A stretch of DNA of 64,000 nucleotides from Streptomyces sp. DH12 (GCF_020873895.1 NZ_JAHWGT010000006.1:62001-126000), one strand, 5' to 3'; shown: positions 14,721 through 24,108, counted from the first letter of the stretch. Notes: generated by a model from the sequence alone, not told the origin. A program made the numbers and translations.

Positions 14721-17444
14721 TCAGTGGCTGGTGTGGGCGGGCTGGGCCAGACGCACATCCGCGCCCGCAGAGTGGCCCTTCACGACGCCGTTCACCGACC
14801 GGGCGGACAGCGTGAACGTCTGCGGGGAGGCGGCGCCGCTGATGCCGGACACCGTCACCCGCTCACCCCCCACCAGCACATCGAACGGGAACTCCGCCGG
14901 GGCCGTGGTCCACAGCGGGCCCGACGTCGTCGCGACCGACATCGACAGCGCCGACGACGACACCGACGCGGCGAGCTGCGACCCCTCCGTGTCCGCCCGG
15001 CCGAGGATCGGATCGTCCGCGACCGCCACCGACCACGGCCCGGCGGGCACGCACGAGAGGACGACGTCCCACTCGTACTGGCCGAGCGTCTCCGACCCGC
15101 CCATGACCATCAGATCCACCGGTCCCGGCGGCAGGAAGTCGGGCAGATCGGTGATGCGGATGATGTCGCCCCGCGACAAGCCCACCACTGTGGGGATCAG
15201 CTCGGGGTGCTTGTGCAGCATGATCCGCACCTGCGGGTAGCGGGCCTCATCCCACGTGCCCATGTGGACCCGCCACGCCGCGACGTCCAGGGCTTGGCTG
15301 TCCGCGGCCAGCGAAAGGGAGATGTTCTCGTCGTAGACCCCGATCCCCCCGTCTTCCGGGTCCAGCGTCGACATCGGGCCCGTCTCCACCGCGTACCGCG
15401 CCCACGACCCGCCCGCCCGTTGCACGGTGCTGTCGTTGACCAGGTGCTGGTCGTCCTCGGTCGGCTGGAATGGATGCGTCAGCGAGCCGTACGGGATGAC
15501 CGCGGCCGGGGTCTGGTTGTACAGCGTCGTCCGCTGCCGGTACGCCAGCGCCAGCCGCTCCCGCGCCTCACCCAGCAGCCCGCCGTCCGACTCGGCGCAC
15601 TCCTCCAGCAGCGTCGACAGCGTCTCGGGCCGCTGCGGGCCCATGGCCTCGCCCATCCACGTCACCCCGGCCACCGACACCGGGATGCCCTCCTCCTCGG
15701 TCAGCCGGACGATGCGGTTGCTGGCCGTCTCCCCGGTGAAACCATGGTCCGCCGAGTTGTAGGCGACCGTGTTGGCCGTCGGGAAGACCGCGATGTGTCC
15801 CAGCGCCATGCCGTCGGCGCCGGCCGCGTACGCGTCGGGCGGGCCCACCACGTCGGTGAGGCGCCCGACGCTGCCCGCGTAGCTGCTGCTGATCGAACCG
15901 CCCGTCGAACCGACCCTGATCCACCGACTCCGCCAGTCGACTGTGGGCCCGTTCTGCTCGGCGTAGAGCTGCCAGCGCGTCCACTCGCCGAACACATCGC
16001 CGCCGAGCGCCACGTTCATGTTCACCACGAGGGTGCCGTCGACCGCGTAGCCCTCGATCGTCGCCTGACCGCTCTGGAGGTACAGGTACCAGCGGCGGAC
16101 CGTGCCGGTGCCCCACGCGCCCAGGACGCACGTCTTGGCGGCGGGGGCGGTCGGCAGTCGGTACATGAACTCCAGATGCCACGCGGTCGCCGGGCCGGCC
16201 GGGGCCGGGACGGCGCCGTTGAGGCGGGTCCCGGTCTGCACTGTCGGCAGAGCGTCTGACCCGGGCATCGAGGTGTCCGCTGCGAACCGCATCCCGAGCG
16301 TGTAGAGGACGTCGCCGCCCGGCAGGCCGGACGCCGCGCGGCTGGCGCCGTCCTCGTCTTCCAGCGGCCAGTACGCCAGCGGCTGGTAGGACGGGATCCG
16401 GCGGCGGAGCGTCGAAGCGAGGGGTTTGCGGCCGCGGCCCAGGCGCCGCATGATGCCCGCCGCCTGGAGCGGCGCCGTCACGTTGTGGCCGGAGACGTGC
16501 CAGTCCACCGGCCACTGCGGCACCTCCAGCAGGCCGCGTACCCGGCGGTCCGTCAGGGACGCGCCGCCGCCCACGGTCCACGTGCGGCCGACCCCGTCGG
16601 CGAACGACGTCGCGCCCGGCACCTGGGAGGTGAACACCGGGTTCGCGACAACCGTGCCGGCGATGCCGTTGCGGACCTCCGCGGCGTACACCCGGCGCGC
16701 GACCATGCCGAACCCGATCGAACTGATATCGCCGACCTCCAGCGGCGCCGTGCTCGCGAAGATCGACGTGACGCCCGAGTTGACGAGCCGGTAGTGCTGC
16801 GTCCACGGCCCGGCGATCGTCGGCGCGTAGTAGAACGTGAGCACGTGGCCCCCGGCACCGTTGTCGACATCCATGGTGACCCGCACGGCGGCCCGCTGGC
16901 CGGGCGCGAGCGGCAGCGGGTCGCACTGCCACGGGATGAAGTTCGTGCCGTCCGTGCTGTACGCGAACTGGATCAGCCCGTTCTCCATCATCAAGAGCCG
17001 CCAGCTGCGCTGGTTGGTGGCCGCGTTGTACTTGCCCATCAGCTCGTACCCGTCCGCGGCGTACGGGGCGCCCGCCCACGTCTCCGGCTCCAGCTCGATC
17101 CGCACGTCGATGTCGCCGGTGATGTCCAGTGCCGCCGTGTCGGGCGTCGTGGCCCGGCCGCCGGTGCCGTGCGGGATGTCGAGGACGGTCTCCCCCGCGT
17201 ACGTGGACAGCCGCAGCGGCGTGTTCCGGCCGAGCAGGCCGTAGTAGGGGGAGAGCGGGTTGCGGCGGGAGTACTTCCCGCCCGGGTTGGACAGCGTCAG
17301 GTCCAGGCGCGCCGGGTCCACCTGGCCCGACGCCCCGGACGCGCCCCACGAGTACCGCATACGCGGCCCCGACCGGGTGTCGTCCGTGGCGTCGACCCAC
17401 GTGCCGCCGATCAGCAGCTCCGCGCGCGCATCAGGACCGGGCAT
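14721..17444 (-). CDS. large minor tail protein (tail tip/baseplate)
   Basis: A 907-residue structural protein. The N-terminal region (AELLIGGTWVDATDDTRS, then YSWGASGASGQVDPARLDL) resembles distal-tail proteins of Gram-positive siphophages. A LamG/ConA-like segment around 120-270 (LMGKYNAATNQRSWRLLMM) suggests carbohydrate binding; further beta-rich domains follow. ATG 17444 is chosen because GAGGAGGAG precedes it and it follows the tape-measure stop; an open frame extends 48 bases further upstream. It likely forms the tip complex contacting the host. Confidence 0.75.
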   Translation of the reverse strand: MPGPDARAELLIGGTWVDATDDTRSGPRMRYSWGASGASGQVDPARLDLTLSNPGGKYSRRNPLSPYYGLLGRNTPLRLSTYAGETVLDIPHGTGGRATTPDTAALDITGDIDVRIELEPETWAGAPYAADGYELMGKYNAATNQRSWRLLMMENGLIQFAYSTDGTNFIPWQCDPLPLAPGQRAAVRVTMDVDNGAGGHVLTFYYAPTIAGPWTQHYRLVNSGVTSIFASTAPLEVGDISSIGFGMVARRVYAAEVRNGIAGTVVANPVFTSQVPGATSFADGVGRTWTVGGGASLTDRRVRGLLEVPQWPVDWHVSGHNVTAPLQAAGIMRRLGRGRKPLASTLRRRIPSYQPLAYWPLEDEDGASRAASGLPGGDVLYTLGMRFAADTSMPGSDALPTVQTGTRLNGAVPAPAGPATAWHLEFMYRLPTAPAAKTCVLGAWGTGTVRRWYLYLQSGQATIEGYAVDGTLVVNMNVALGGDVFGEWTRWQLYAEQNGPTVDWRSRWIRVGSTGGSISSSYAGSVGRLTDVVGPPDAYAAGADGMALGHIAVFPTANTVAYNSADHGFTGETASNRIVRLTEEEGIPVSVAGVTWMGEAMGPQRPETLSTLLEECAESDGGLLGEARERLALAYRQRTTLYNQTPAAVIPYGSLTHPFQPTEDDQHLVNDSTVQRAGGSWARYAVETGPMSTLDPEDGGIGVYDENISLSLAADSQALDVAAWRVHMGTWDEARYPQVRIMLHKHPELIPTVVGLSRGDIIRITDLPDFLPPGPVDLMVMGGSETLGQYEWDVVLSCVPAGPWSVAVADDPILGRADTEGSQLAASVSSSALSMSVATTSGPLWTTAPAEFPFDVLVGGERVTVSGISGAASPQTFTLSARSVNGVVKGHSAGADVRLAQPAHTSH

Positions 17445-17454
17445 GGACTCCTCC

Positions 17455-19722
17455 TCAGCGGCGGAACGTAGCTTCGACGCTGCCGTGTCCACGGGTCGCC
17501 ACGGCTTCGCGGATGATGTCGACGATGAAGTTGCTCGCGGCGCTCCGGTCCGCCCGGATCTCCACCACCACCGAGGACCCCTTGCCGGGCCCTCCAGCGC
17601 TGGCCGTGTACGCCCCCGCAGGTGCCATGCTCGGCATGGAGGGGTACGCAGGCGCCATAGCCGGCATCTGCACCAGGTTCCGCATCGCCCGGTCGACGAC
17701 GCCCTGGTGGCCGGTGATGCCCTCGGCGAGACCGGCCGGGATCCACCGGCCGACCTGCTCGGCCATCACGCGGCTCGGGCTGGCGATGCCCAGCGCCTCG
17801 GCGATCGGGCCCGGAATCGCGCTCTTGGCCCAGCCGATGAGGGTGGAGCGCAGCCAGCCGCCCATGGACTGGATGCCGCGCCACAGGCCCCGTATGAGGT
17901 CGCGCCCCTTGCCGACGAGCAGCGAGCCGAGGCCGCTCAAAGCGGAGGCGATCCGCCCAGGCAGGCCCCGGACGTAGTTGACCAGTTCGAGGATCTTCCG
18001 GACCGTGCCCTGCTTGATCCGGTCCCAGTGCTGGAGGAAGAAGCGGACGAGCGGCAGGTTGGTGATGTAGCTGACCAGCATCTTTGTGATGCCGGTGACC
18101 TTGCCCCACACCCAGTCCCACGCCTGGCCGGTCCATTTTTTGATCTTGTCCCAGTTGGCGATGATCAGTGCGGCCAGACCCACGACCGCAGCGATGATCC
18201 AGCCGATGGGGCCCATGGCGATCAGCCACTGAGCGGCCATCGTCGCCGCCCACACAACCGCCCGCGCCGCCATCAGCGTGAACTGCGCGACGGCCATGGC
18301 GCCCGCGCGGACCACGGCCGCCGTCCAGGTGCCGATGGCCACGAGCGCGCTGCCCACCCACGCGGCCGCCGTCGTCGCGGCCGCCGCCACAGCGGCGCCC
18401 GCGGTGGAGGCGTAGGCCATCAAGCCCACGGCCATCATCCGTGTCCACCCGGCGATGGCCACCCATGCGGTAGACGCCATCACCGTGTTGGCCGCGGCGA
18501 CCGCTGCCGCACCGACGCCGTACGCCATCATGCCGAGCTTGACTGCGGCCAGGGTGGTCACCAGGGCCGTCAGGACCGGCTGAGGCGTGGCCTGGATCAG
18601 CCGCCCCAGGGCCTGCGCCACCATCACCGTCGCACCCAGCAGGGGCGCCAGGGCCCTGACGACCTTGAAGACGGCGCCAGCGAGGAGCGCGAGGGTGGCG
18701 GCCCCTTCCCGGGCCACCTCCAGGAACTTCTCGAAGCCGGCCGACCCCTTCAGGTTCGTGCCCCACTCGGCGAACGCGGCCGACATCCTAACCAGCCCGC
18801 CGGTCACCCCGTCCGACGCGGGCTTGAAGGCGCTGAGTAGCCCGCCGAAGCCTCTGCCCAAGTTGCCGAGCACGGTCAGGAAGTCCCGCAGCGACCGCCC
18901 GGCGCCGGCCGCCGTCTCCGCAGCCCATTCCTTGAAGCGGGCGGACTTGATGCCCTTGGCGACCTTGTCCAGGAAGTCGCCGAACGCCTCCGCGGCCTGC
19001 TTGACGAACGGGGTCAGCATCGGCAGGAGGGAGCGGAGGATGTTGATGCCCTTGGTGAACACCGGCATCGTTGACGACGCCAAGCTGTCGGACCACTTCT
19101 GGTGGTCGTCCTTCAGCCCCGTCAACGCCTTGGACATCTCCCGCGTCGCCGGAGGCATCTCCTCCAGCTGCTCCTTGTACAGGGCGTCAGCCTCGGTGGC
19201 GCGCTTGGTCGCCGCCTCCGCCTCCTTGAGCGCAGCCTTGTACTCGTCGCCGCCCTTCGCCGCGAGCTTCTGCGCCGCCGCCTTCTTCCGTGTCGCCTCC
19301 GCGTGCGCTTCCTCCGCCTTCTCGGCGGCCTCGCTTGCCTCGGTGACCGCCTCCAGCTGCGGCCCGGCCGCCATCTGGAATGCTTTCGCCGCGATGCCGG
19401 CGCCGGCGAACGCCGCGACCAGCCCGCCGACCGCCGTAGCCACCGCCGCCACGGCGGGCACCCCGGCAGACAGGCCCCCGATGGCCTTCGCCAGGCTGGC
19501 GACGCTGGCCCTGCCGCGCTCGGCCGCGTCGTCGAAGCCCTCGCCCAGGGCTCCGCCCACCGACGCCCCGGCGGAGCGGAACGCCTCGGCGACCGCCCGC
19601 AGCCGCGCCCCCATGGCGCCCTGGAAGCGGCCGAGGGCCGTTTCGGCGTCGCCCAGGCCCCGCTGCATGTCGGAGTCGTCCGCGCGGATGTACCCCATCA
19701 GCTCGCCGATGTTCAGCGCCAT
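17455..19722 (-). CDS. tail tape measure protein
   Basis: A 755-residue protein that sets tail length. N-terminal MALNIGELMGYIRADDSD and long Ala/Glu/Lys coiled-coil stretches (about 140-215) are followed by a hydrophobic core of several membrane-like helices (about 350-510) and a PLVRFFLQHWDRIKQ-type repeat region typical of actinophage tape measures. It follows the frameshifted chaperone genes and precedes the minor tail genes, the canonical order. At about 0.15 nm per residue it predicts a tail near 110 nm. Confidence 0.9.
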   Translation of the reverse strand: MALNIGELMGYIRADDSDMQRGLGDAETALGRFQGAMGARLRAVAEAFRSAGASVGGALGEGFDDAAERGRASVASLAKAIGGLSAGVPAVAAVATAVGGLVAAFAGAGIAAKAFQMAAGPQLEAVTEASEAAEKAEEAHAEATRKKAAAQKLAAKGGDEYKAALKEAEAATKRATEADALYKEQLEEMPPATREMSKALTGLKDDHQKWSDSLASSTMPVFTKGINILRSLLPMLTPFVKQAAEAFGDFLDKVAKGIKSARFKEWAAETAAGAGRSLRDFLTVLGNLGRGFGGLLSAFKPASDGVTGGLVRMSAAFAEWGTNLKGSAGFEKFLEVAREGAATLALLAGAVFKVVRALAPLLGATVMVAQALGRLIQATPQPVLTALVTTLAAVKLGMMAYGVGAAAVAAANTVMASTAWVAIAGWTRMMAVGLMAYASTAGAAVAAAATTAAAWVGSALVAIGTWTAAVVRAGAMAVAQFTLMAARAVVWAATMAAQWLIAMGPIGWIIAAVVGLAALIIANWDKIKKWTGQAWDWVWGKVTGITKMLVSYITNLPLVRFFLQHWDRIKQGTVRKILELVNYVRGLPGRIASALSGLGSLLVGKGRDLIRGLWRGIQSMGGWLRSTLIGWAKSAIPGPIAEALGIASPSRVMAEQVGRWIPAGLAEGITGHQGVVDRAMRNLVQMPAMAPAYPSMPSMAPAGAYTASAGGPGKGSSVVVEIRADRSAASNFIVDIIREAVATRGHGSVEATFRR

Positions 19723-19734
19723 GTGGGCCCCCTC

Positions 19735-20327
19735 TCAGCCATGCAGTGCGGAGCGGATCTGGGTGGGGTCATCGACGATCGCGATCTCCTCGCCCGCCAC
19801 GTGCCGGAACATCGCCTCCGGCGAGAGGCCGGTGAGCAGGACGAAGAAGCGCCGCCGGGTCAGGCGGCTGATCGCCTGCGCGTCGAGCCCGTACTCCCGC
19901 TGGAAGTCCGCTTCGACGGCCCACCAGTACTCACGGATCGCGGCTTCGAGGCGGCTCTCCTCGCGGCCCGGTTCTGGCCCAGTGCTTTTCCCGGGTCGTC
20001 GCTGGTCACGATCGCGTACGCGTCGCTGAAGGAGATGTCCCGTCCGGACGCCTTGGCCATGCCCCACGTAATGGCCGTGAGCAGCTCGACCTGCCCCATG
20101 CCGGCCTCCACCCACTGCCCGAACGCGTCGGGCCCGAACAGCGGCTCCACCAGAGTGGCGAAGTCCTCCAGGCGGCCGTCCTCGCCGAGGTCACCGAGCG
20201 CGGCGGCGCGCTCCTCGTAGCCGAGGGGCATGTCGACGGGAACGGGCACCTCGACACCGGCGATCTCGACGGTCTCGTGGTGGAAGACCTCGCGCTTGAA
20301 GTCCTCCCAGGACTGGCGGTTGGTCAT
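19735..20327 (-). CDS. tail assembly chaperone, frameshifted (GT-like) product
   Basis: Extended product made by a -1 ribosomal shift from the shorter chaperone gene. Reading begins at ATG 20327, runs 114 codons to the slippery GGGAAAA (19992-19986), then continues in the -1 frame for 83 residues (STGPEPGREESRLEAA...) to a stop at 19735, giving 197 residues. The extension contains AIREYWWAVEADFQREYG, typical of tape-measure-binding T domains. As in lambda gpGT, it would chaperone the tape measure protein during tail assembly. Confidence 0.82.
19860..20327 (-). CDS. tail assembly chaperone, unshifted (G-like) product
   Basis: A 155-residue acidic protein (MTNRQSWEDFKREVFHHE...) that continues in frame 0 past the slippery site to a stop at 19860. 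ATG 20327 overlaps the stop of the major tail protein gene (ATGA). The position between tail tube and tape measure is diagnostic. Its last ~40 residues, after the frameshift site, are Ser/Gly/Arg-rich and shadow-like, so frame 0 may simply run into non-selected sequence. Confidence 0.8.
   Translation of the reverse strand: MTNRQSWEDFKREVFHHETVEIAGVEVPVPVDMPLGYEERAAALGDLGEDGRLEDFATLVEPLFGPDAFGQWVEAGMGQVELLTAITWGMAKASGRDISFSDAYAIVTSDDPGKALGQNRAARRAASKPRSVSTGGPSKRTSSGSTGSTRRRSAA
19986..19992 (-). other. programmed -1 frameshift slippery site GGGAAAA
   Basis: In frame 0 the codons read G GGA AAA, fitting the X XXY YYZ rule; after slipping the frame reads GGG AAA AGC and enters the 83-residue extension. 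GC-rich sequence downstream could form a stimulatory structure. Confidence 0.8.
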
Positions 20328-20773
20328 ACGATCGCCGCCGTGGTGCTCGCGCCGGACCGGGTGAACGTCGCGGACCACGACACCTTGTCGTTGTTGCCGC
20401 CGCCCTGGTCGCCGAGGCTGACGTGCGCCGTCCAGATCTCCCACGTGGTGTCGCCCGGCGCGTGGAAGCGGATGCGGCCCAGGCTGTCGTCGCCCAGCAG
20501 CTCGGCCAGGGCCTCCACCTCGGCCTGGCCCGGGTCCAGGGCGCCGGTCGCCTGGTCCTGCATCCGCTTGCCCTCCAACTGGAGCGTCTTCCCGATCTGC
20601 ATCTTCTGTGACTCGGCCTGGCCCTCGGACCCGAAGTCCGTGGTGTCGGTGGTCTCCTCCTCGTGGCCCTTCGAGAAGGTGTCGATTCCGGCGATCTGGA
20701 TCCAGGTGTTCGGGGTGCCGAGATCCTCGATCTGAAAGATGACGTCGCGCGCGTTGTACTTCGTCGCGGTCAT
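20324..20773 (-). CDS. major tail (tube) protein
   Basis: A 149-residue protein. MTATKYNARDVIFQIEDLG and the TFSKGHEEETTDTTDFGSEG stretch are typical of actinophage tail-tube subunits, as is the beta-rich C-terminus (WEIWTAHVSLGDQGGGNNDKV). Its stop overlaps the chaperone start (ATGA), the standard gene order. Many copies would stack to form the flexible tail tube. Confidence 0.85.
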   Translation of the reverse strand: MTATKYNARDVIFQIEDLGTPNTWIQIAGIDTFSKGHEEETTDTTDFGSEGQAESQKMQIGKTLQLEGKRMQDQATGALDPGQAEVEALAELLGDDSLGRIRFHAPGDTTWEIWTAHVSLGDQGGGNNDKVSWSATFTRSGASTTAAIV

Positions 20774-20845
20774 GGCAGGGGCCCTCCTTCGGGCATGGGT
20801 GAGAGCCCGTACGCGCGCGGCGCCGGGCAGGTGAAGAGGGGGTTG

Positions 20846-21268
20846 TTACACGCGGTGGGCGGTCACCGACCGGACCTCCAGCCGGTAGTTACAGACGTGC
20901 TCGTGCCGTCCGGCGTCGTCCACGCCCATCGACGCGGCGGCCGCCTGGATGGCGATGCAGGACAGCAGCAGCGTGCCGTCCGGCAGTGTGACCGGGCCCA
21001 GGCCGTGCAGCTCGGACCGGATGGCCTCGCACCGCTGGCGGGACGTGCGCGGGTCCGGCCCGCCGCGGACTCGGACCTGTACCGACGGCTCGTCGTAGCC
21101 CAGCAGCGAGTCCGCCTCGGGCCCGCCGTAGATGGTGAGGACGATCGCGGTGTCCGGCTGGTCGGGCATCGACTCGATGAACGTGTCCCCGGTGACCCCG
21201 GTCTCGTCGTAGGAGAGCAGCCCGCGGGCCTCCAGGTGCCGGGCGAGGCCGTCGAGGAGGTCAGCCAC
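20846..21268 (-). CDS. tail terminator / minor capsid-type connector protein
   Basis: A 140-residue protein (MADLLDGLARHLEARGL...) with the pattern of actinophage tail-terminator proteins: a helix at the start, then VLTIYGGPEADSLLGYDEPS and QVRVRGGPDPRTSRQRCEAI. It lies between the gp10-like connector and the tail tube gene. It would cap the finished tail and join it to the head. Confidence 0.72.
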   Translation of the reverse strand: MADLLDGLARHLEARGLLSYDETGVTGDTFIESMPDQPDTAIVLTIYGGPEADSLLGYDEPSVQVRVRGGPDPRTSRQRCEAIRSELHGLGPVTLPDGTLLLSCIAIQAAAASMGVDDAGRHEHVCNYRLEVRSVTAHRV

Positions 21269-21614
21269 GCAGCCACCTCCGCACCGACACCGCCATCAGC
21301 CGCAGCACCACGTCCCGCTCCGAGTTCATGGGCTGCTCCAGGTACTTCGCCTGCCGTCCCGGCGCGTGCTTCCACGTCAGCTCTTCGTGCTGCCGGACGG
21401 CGTACACCGTGTCGTACGACACGACGCCCTCCAGCCCGGATACGTTGACGCGCCCGGACCGCTCCAGCGTCCCCTCGTCGAGCGGCACGAGCTTCTTCGA
21501 CTCGGCGAGGACGTGCTCCAGACCGCGCTGGAGCCCCTCCGACGCCAGTCGCCGGCCGCGCGTCGTCCACTGGCGCCGCGCATCGCCCGGCCGCCACCTC
21601 GTGTACTGCGTCAT
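21261..21614 (-). CDS. HK97 gp10-like head-tail connector
   Basis: A 117-residue protein. The pattern GLEHVLAESKKLVPLDEGTL followed by SGRVNVSG and SYDTVYAVRQHEEL is characteristic of HK97 gp10-like proteins. It overlaps the next gene by 8 bases. It likely helps couple the tail to the head stopper. Confidence 0.78.
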   Translation of the reverse strand: MTQYTRWRPGDARRQWTTRGRRLASEGLQRGLEHVLAESKKLVPLDEGTLERSGRVNVSGLEGVVSYDTVYAVRQHEELTWKHAPGRQAKYLEQPMNSERDVVLRLMAVSVRRWLRG

Positions 21615-21928
21615 GCGAGCTGCACCTCCACATGGTCCGGGGTGGGCAGGCCGCCGCCGTCGTGGCGGAGCACGGCGATGACGGTGGTCTGGTCGCCGTC
21701 AGGCAGGGTCACGCGGGACTGGGGCGGGATGTCGGGCGCATCGAGCGGCGCCCGGAGCGTCGAGGACGACGTGACCTCGGCGCCGGACGGGGCGCGCACC
21801 GTCCGCGTCCCCTGCTCCAGCAGCCCGGCCACGGTCACCTGCGGCCCGTACCGGGGGCCGTACGCCGACGCCCCCAGGTACGGCTCCACCACCACCTCGT
21901 GCCGCAGCAGGAAGGCCGGCATCCTCAC
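21611..21928 (-). CDS. head-closure/stopper-type connector protein
   Basis: About 105 residues. GTG 21928 overlaps the previous stop (GTGA); ATG 21922 is two codons later and equally possible. The strand-rich sequence (VTVAGLLEQGTRTVRAPSG, RVTLPDGDQTTVIAVL) and its place between the gp6-like and gp10-like genes indicate a head-closure protein. Confidence 0.68.
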   Translation of the reverse strand: MRMPAFLLRHEVVVEPYLGASAYGPRYGPQVTVAGLLEQGTRTVRAPSGAEVTSSSTLRAPLDAPDIPPQSRVTLPDGDQTTVIAVLRHDGGGLPTPDHVEVQLA

Positions 21929-22332
21929 GTCCACACCACCTGCGCCAGGCCGAGGCCCTCCAGGATCTCGACGGCCTCCGCGGTCAGGGCCGTGTCGTCA
22001 GCGACCGGCACCGGCACCGCCTCGGCCGGCCGGGAGAAGCTGAGCCCGCCCGCGGACACGGACGTCCACGGTCCGGCCGCCGGGTTACTGCCGTCCGCCT
22101 CAGCCGTCTCCCGGTCGGTCCACACCTCCACCTGCGCGCACACCGCGTCCCGGAACCCTTCCCGCACATCGGGGTCGGACGGGTAGCCGGACGCGTCCAC
22201 GTCGTAGATCGCCGCGACCATCGCCCGGTCCACCAGCCGGGAGGCCCGCGCCAGCAGCCGCTCGGCGTTGTCCGGCGCCGGCTGCCCGGTGTACGCCTCC
22301 AGCTCAGCTGTCGTGGCGTAGACGCGGGCCAT
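21925..22332 (-). CDS. HK97 gp6-like head-tail adaptor
   Basis: A 135-residue, mostly helical protein (MARVYATTAELEAYTGQ..., ARASRLVDRAMV, GFRDAVCAQVEVW), the usual pattern of phage gp6/gp15-type adaptors that sit under the portal. It precedes the stopper gene with a 4-base overlap. Confidence 0.75.
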   Translation of the reverse strand: MARVYATTAELEAYTGQPAPDNAERLLARASRLVDRAMVAAIYDVDASGYPSDPDVREGFRDAVCAQVEVWTDRETAEADGSNPAAGPWTSVSAGGLSFSRPAEAVPVPVADDTALTAEAVEILEGLGLAQVVWT

Positions 22333-22335
22333 CCG

Positions 22336-22539
22336 TCAGCCCTCCGCCGGGGCGGGCTTGCCGGTGCGCTTCACCGCGGGCGTCGGGGCCGGCTGCTGCT
22401 CGGCGGACGGGGCCGGCTCGTCCTCGACGCGCTTCCACGCGCCGGACCCGGCCAGCCGCCGGTCCTCCCGCGACCCGGCCACGGTCCGGACCCGCTCCAC
22501 CACCTCGTGCGACTCGTCACGCCGCTCATACAGAGGCAT
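22336..22539 (-). CDS. small charged phage protein
   Basis: A 67-residue Pro/Glu/Arg-rich protein (MPLYERRDESHEVVERV...) with a disordered tail. The first 14 bases overlap the upstream gene. Similar small proteins sit between capsid and adaptor genes in Streptomyces phages; role unknown. Confidence 0.6.
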   Translation of the reverse strand: MPLYERRDESHEVVERVRTVAGSREDRRLAGSGAWKRVEDEPAPSAEQQPAPTPAVKRTGKPAPAEG

Positions 22540-23152
22540 CAGGGGTGTCCTCCTTCGGTCCGTACTGCTCGATCAGCTGCGTCTTCGTGGCGTCCTCGGC
22601 CGCCTCCCTGGAGGCGCCCCGCAGGACGGCCCACTCCACCCACGTCGACTTCGCGGCGCTCTTGGCGGGCGGCTCCTCGGGCTGCGGGTTGGCCTCGGCC
22701 GCCGCGGCGACCACGTCCGGGACGTCCTCGTTGTCGACGAGCACCGCGCGGGCGAGGGCGGTCTCCCGCTGCTCCTGCGCGGCCGGGTCCCCGGGGGTGA
22801 CCGGGCCCGGGTGGATCGGCTTCGGCCCGGCGCCGTGGATCTCCGGCGCGACGACGAGCGGCCCGTGGGGGTTGGCCTCGCCGGCGTTCGTCGGCGGGAG
22901 GTAGTCCTCTGGGCGCGGGTCGACGGCCGCGTCCCGCAGCCGGGTGCCGATCTGCTCCGGCTCGGAGTGCTCGCGCGGGTCGGCGGGCTCGGGCTCCTTC
23001 GGCGGCTCGGCCGGCTCGTCGATGCCGTAGCCGGCCTTCTTCGCGTACCGGATGATCATCGGGTTGTCGGTCTCGGCCCGACCGTCCTTGAACGCGAGAC
23101 CGGCCGGGCCGGGCCCGGTGTACCCCTTGACGGGGCTGTGGATCACGGTCAC
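22526..23152 (-). CDS. phage head-associated protein, Pro/Glu-rich
   Basis: A 208-residue protein starting at GTG 23152 overlapping the capsid stop (GTGA). The first ~35 residues (GLAFKDGRAETDNPMIIRYAK) are compact. A long Pro/Glu/Ala-rich middle follows, then a C-terminal helical motif (VEWAVLRGASREAAEDATK) resembling a SAP-type domain. It may decorate the capsid or bind DNA. Immediate linkage to the capsid gene supports a head role; no family is certain. Confidence 0.6.
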   Translation of the reverse strand: MTVIHSPVKGYTGPGPAGLAFKDGRAETDNPMIIRYAKKAGYGIDEPAEPPKEPEPADPREHSEPEQIGTRLRDAAVDPRPEDYLPPTNAGEANPHGPLVVAPEIHGAGPKPIHPGPVTPGDPAAQEQRETALARAVLVDNEDVPDVVAAAAEANPQPEEPPAKSAAKSTWVEWAVLRGASREAAEDATKTQLIEQYGPKEDTPDASV

Positions 23153-24108
23153 GGCGTCACGACCTTCACGTCCCGCAGGACCGCGGCGCTCTTGGTGGCC
23201 TTCAGCGCGACACCGACCGGGCCCATCTCGACCTCGCCGGTCTTCACGGCGCCCGGGGTGGTGAAATCGGGCATGAACTGGGTGACCAGCTGCCCGCCCA
23301 CCGTGCTGATGCCGTGGAACCCGTCCAGGCCGAGCCGGACGGCGTAGATGTCGGTGGTGCCCGCCACGGCGTCGGTCGGGATGACCGGGTCGGTCGATCC
23401 GGCCTTGTCACCGAGGTCGACGAGCGCGATCCCGCGCCAGGTGGTGATGGTGCGGCCGAAGACCTCGCGGGAGTCGAGCGCCGAGGCGAAGTCGCCAACG
23501 GTCTCCAGCGCGGCGAGCGCGTCGCCGTTCATCAGCAGCGCGTCCGGGCGGCCGTCCATGACGGCGATGAGGCGCCGGAGCATGGACTGCGCGGCGATGG
23601 CGGTGGCCTGGGAGTTGACGGTGGTCCAGTCGACGGCGGACCCGTCCAGCTCGGTCGCGGAGCCGGTGAGCGCCTTCGACAGGCCGTCGAAGCTGTTCGC
23701 GTTCACGGCGGTGTCGCCGTTGATCACCGCGTCGTGGAACACGGTGCGCGCGGCCTTGATCTTCTGGGACATCTGGAGGGCGACCTCACCGGTGGCGGCC
23801 GGGCCGACCCGCGCCAGGACGCGGTCGATCTGGAACGACCCGCCGAGGACCTTCAGGTCCGTGGTGTACCGCTGGCGGGTGACTTCCTGCGGCGTGTACT
23901 CGGAGTTGATGGCGCGGAACGCGGCGGTCGGCTGCGTGATCAGCCGGGTGTACCCGTAGGTGAGGGTCGCGCCGCCGCCGGCGGGGTTGACGACGTCGTC
24001 GAAGGTCATGTTGTCCAGCAGCCACGAGGACTTGCGGAACTCGTCGATGACCTGGAGGTCGATGTCGTCCTGGGTGTTGAGCTTGGCCTGCGCCAGGGTC
24101 ACGGGCAT
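23149..24108 (-). CDS. major capsid protein (HK97 fold)
   Basis: A 319-residue capsid subunit of actinophage type: N-terminal AQAKLNTQDDIDLQVIDEF, E-loop region LTYGYTRLITQPTAAFRAI, the long helix around FHDAVINGDTAVNANSFDGL, and a C-terminal beta region with GVALKATKSAAVLRDVKV. ATG 24108 has a good TAGGAG ribosome binding site. It directly follows the scaffold gene, the standard order. There is no protease gene nearby, suggesting scaffold-driven assembly without a separate prohead protease. Confidence 0.88.
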   Translation of the reverse strand: MPVTLAQAKLNTQDDIDLQVIDEFRKSSWLLDNMTFDDVVNPAGGGATLTYGYTRLITQPTAAFRAINSEYTPQEVTRQRYTTDLKVLGGSFQIDRVLARVGPAATGEVALQMSQKIKAARTVFHDAVINGDTAVNANSFDGLSKALTGSATELDGSAVDWTTVNSQATAIAAQSMLRRLIAVMDGRPDALLMNGDALAALETVGDFASALDSREVFGRTITTWRGIALVDLGDKAGSTDPVIPTDAVAGTTDIYAVRLGLDGFHGISTVGGQLVTQFMPDFTTPGAVKTGEVEMGPVGVALKATKSAAVLRDVKVVTP

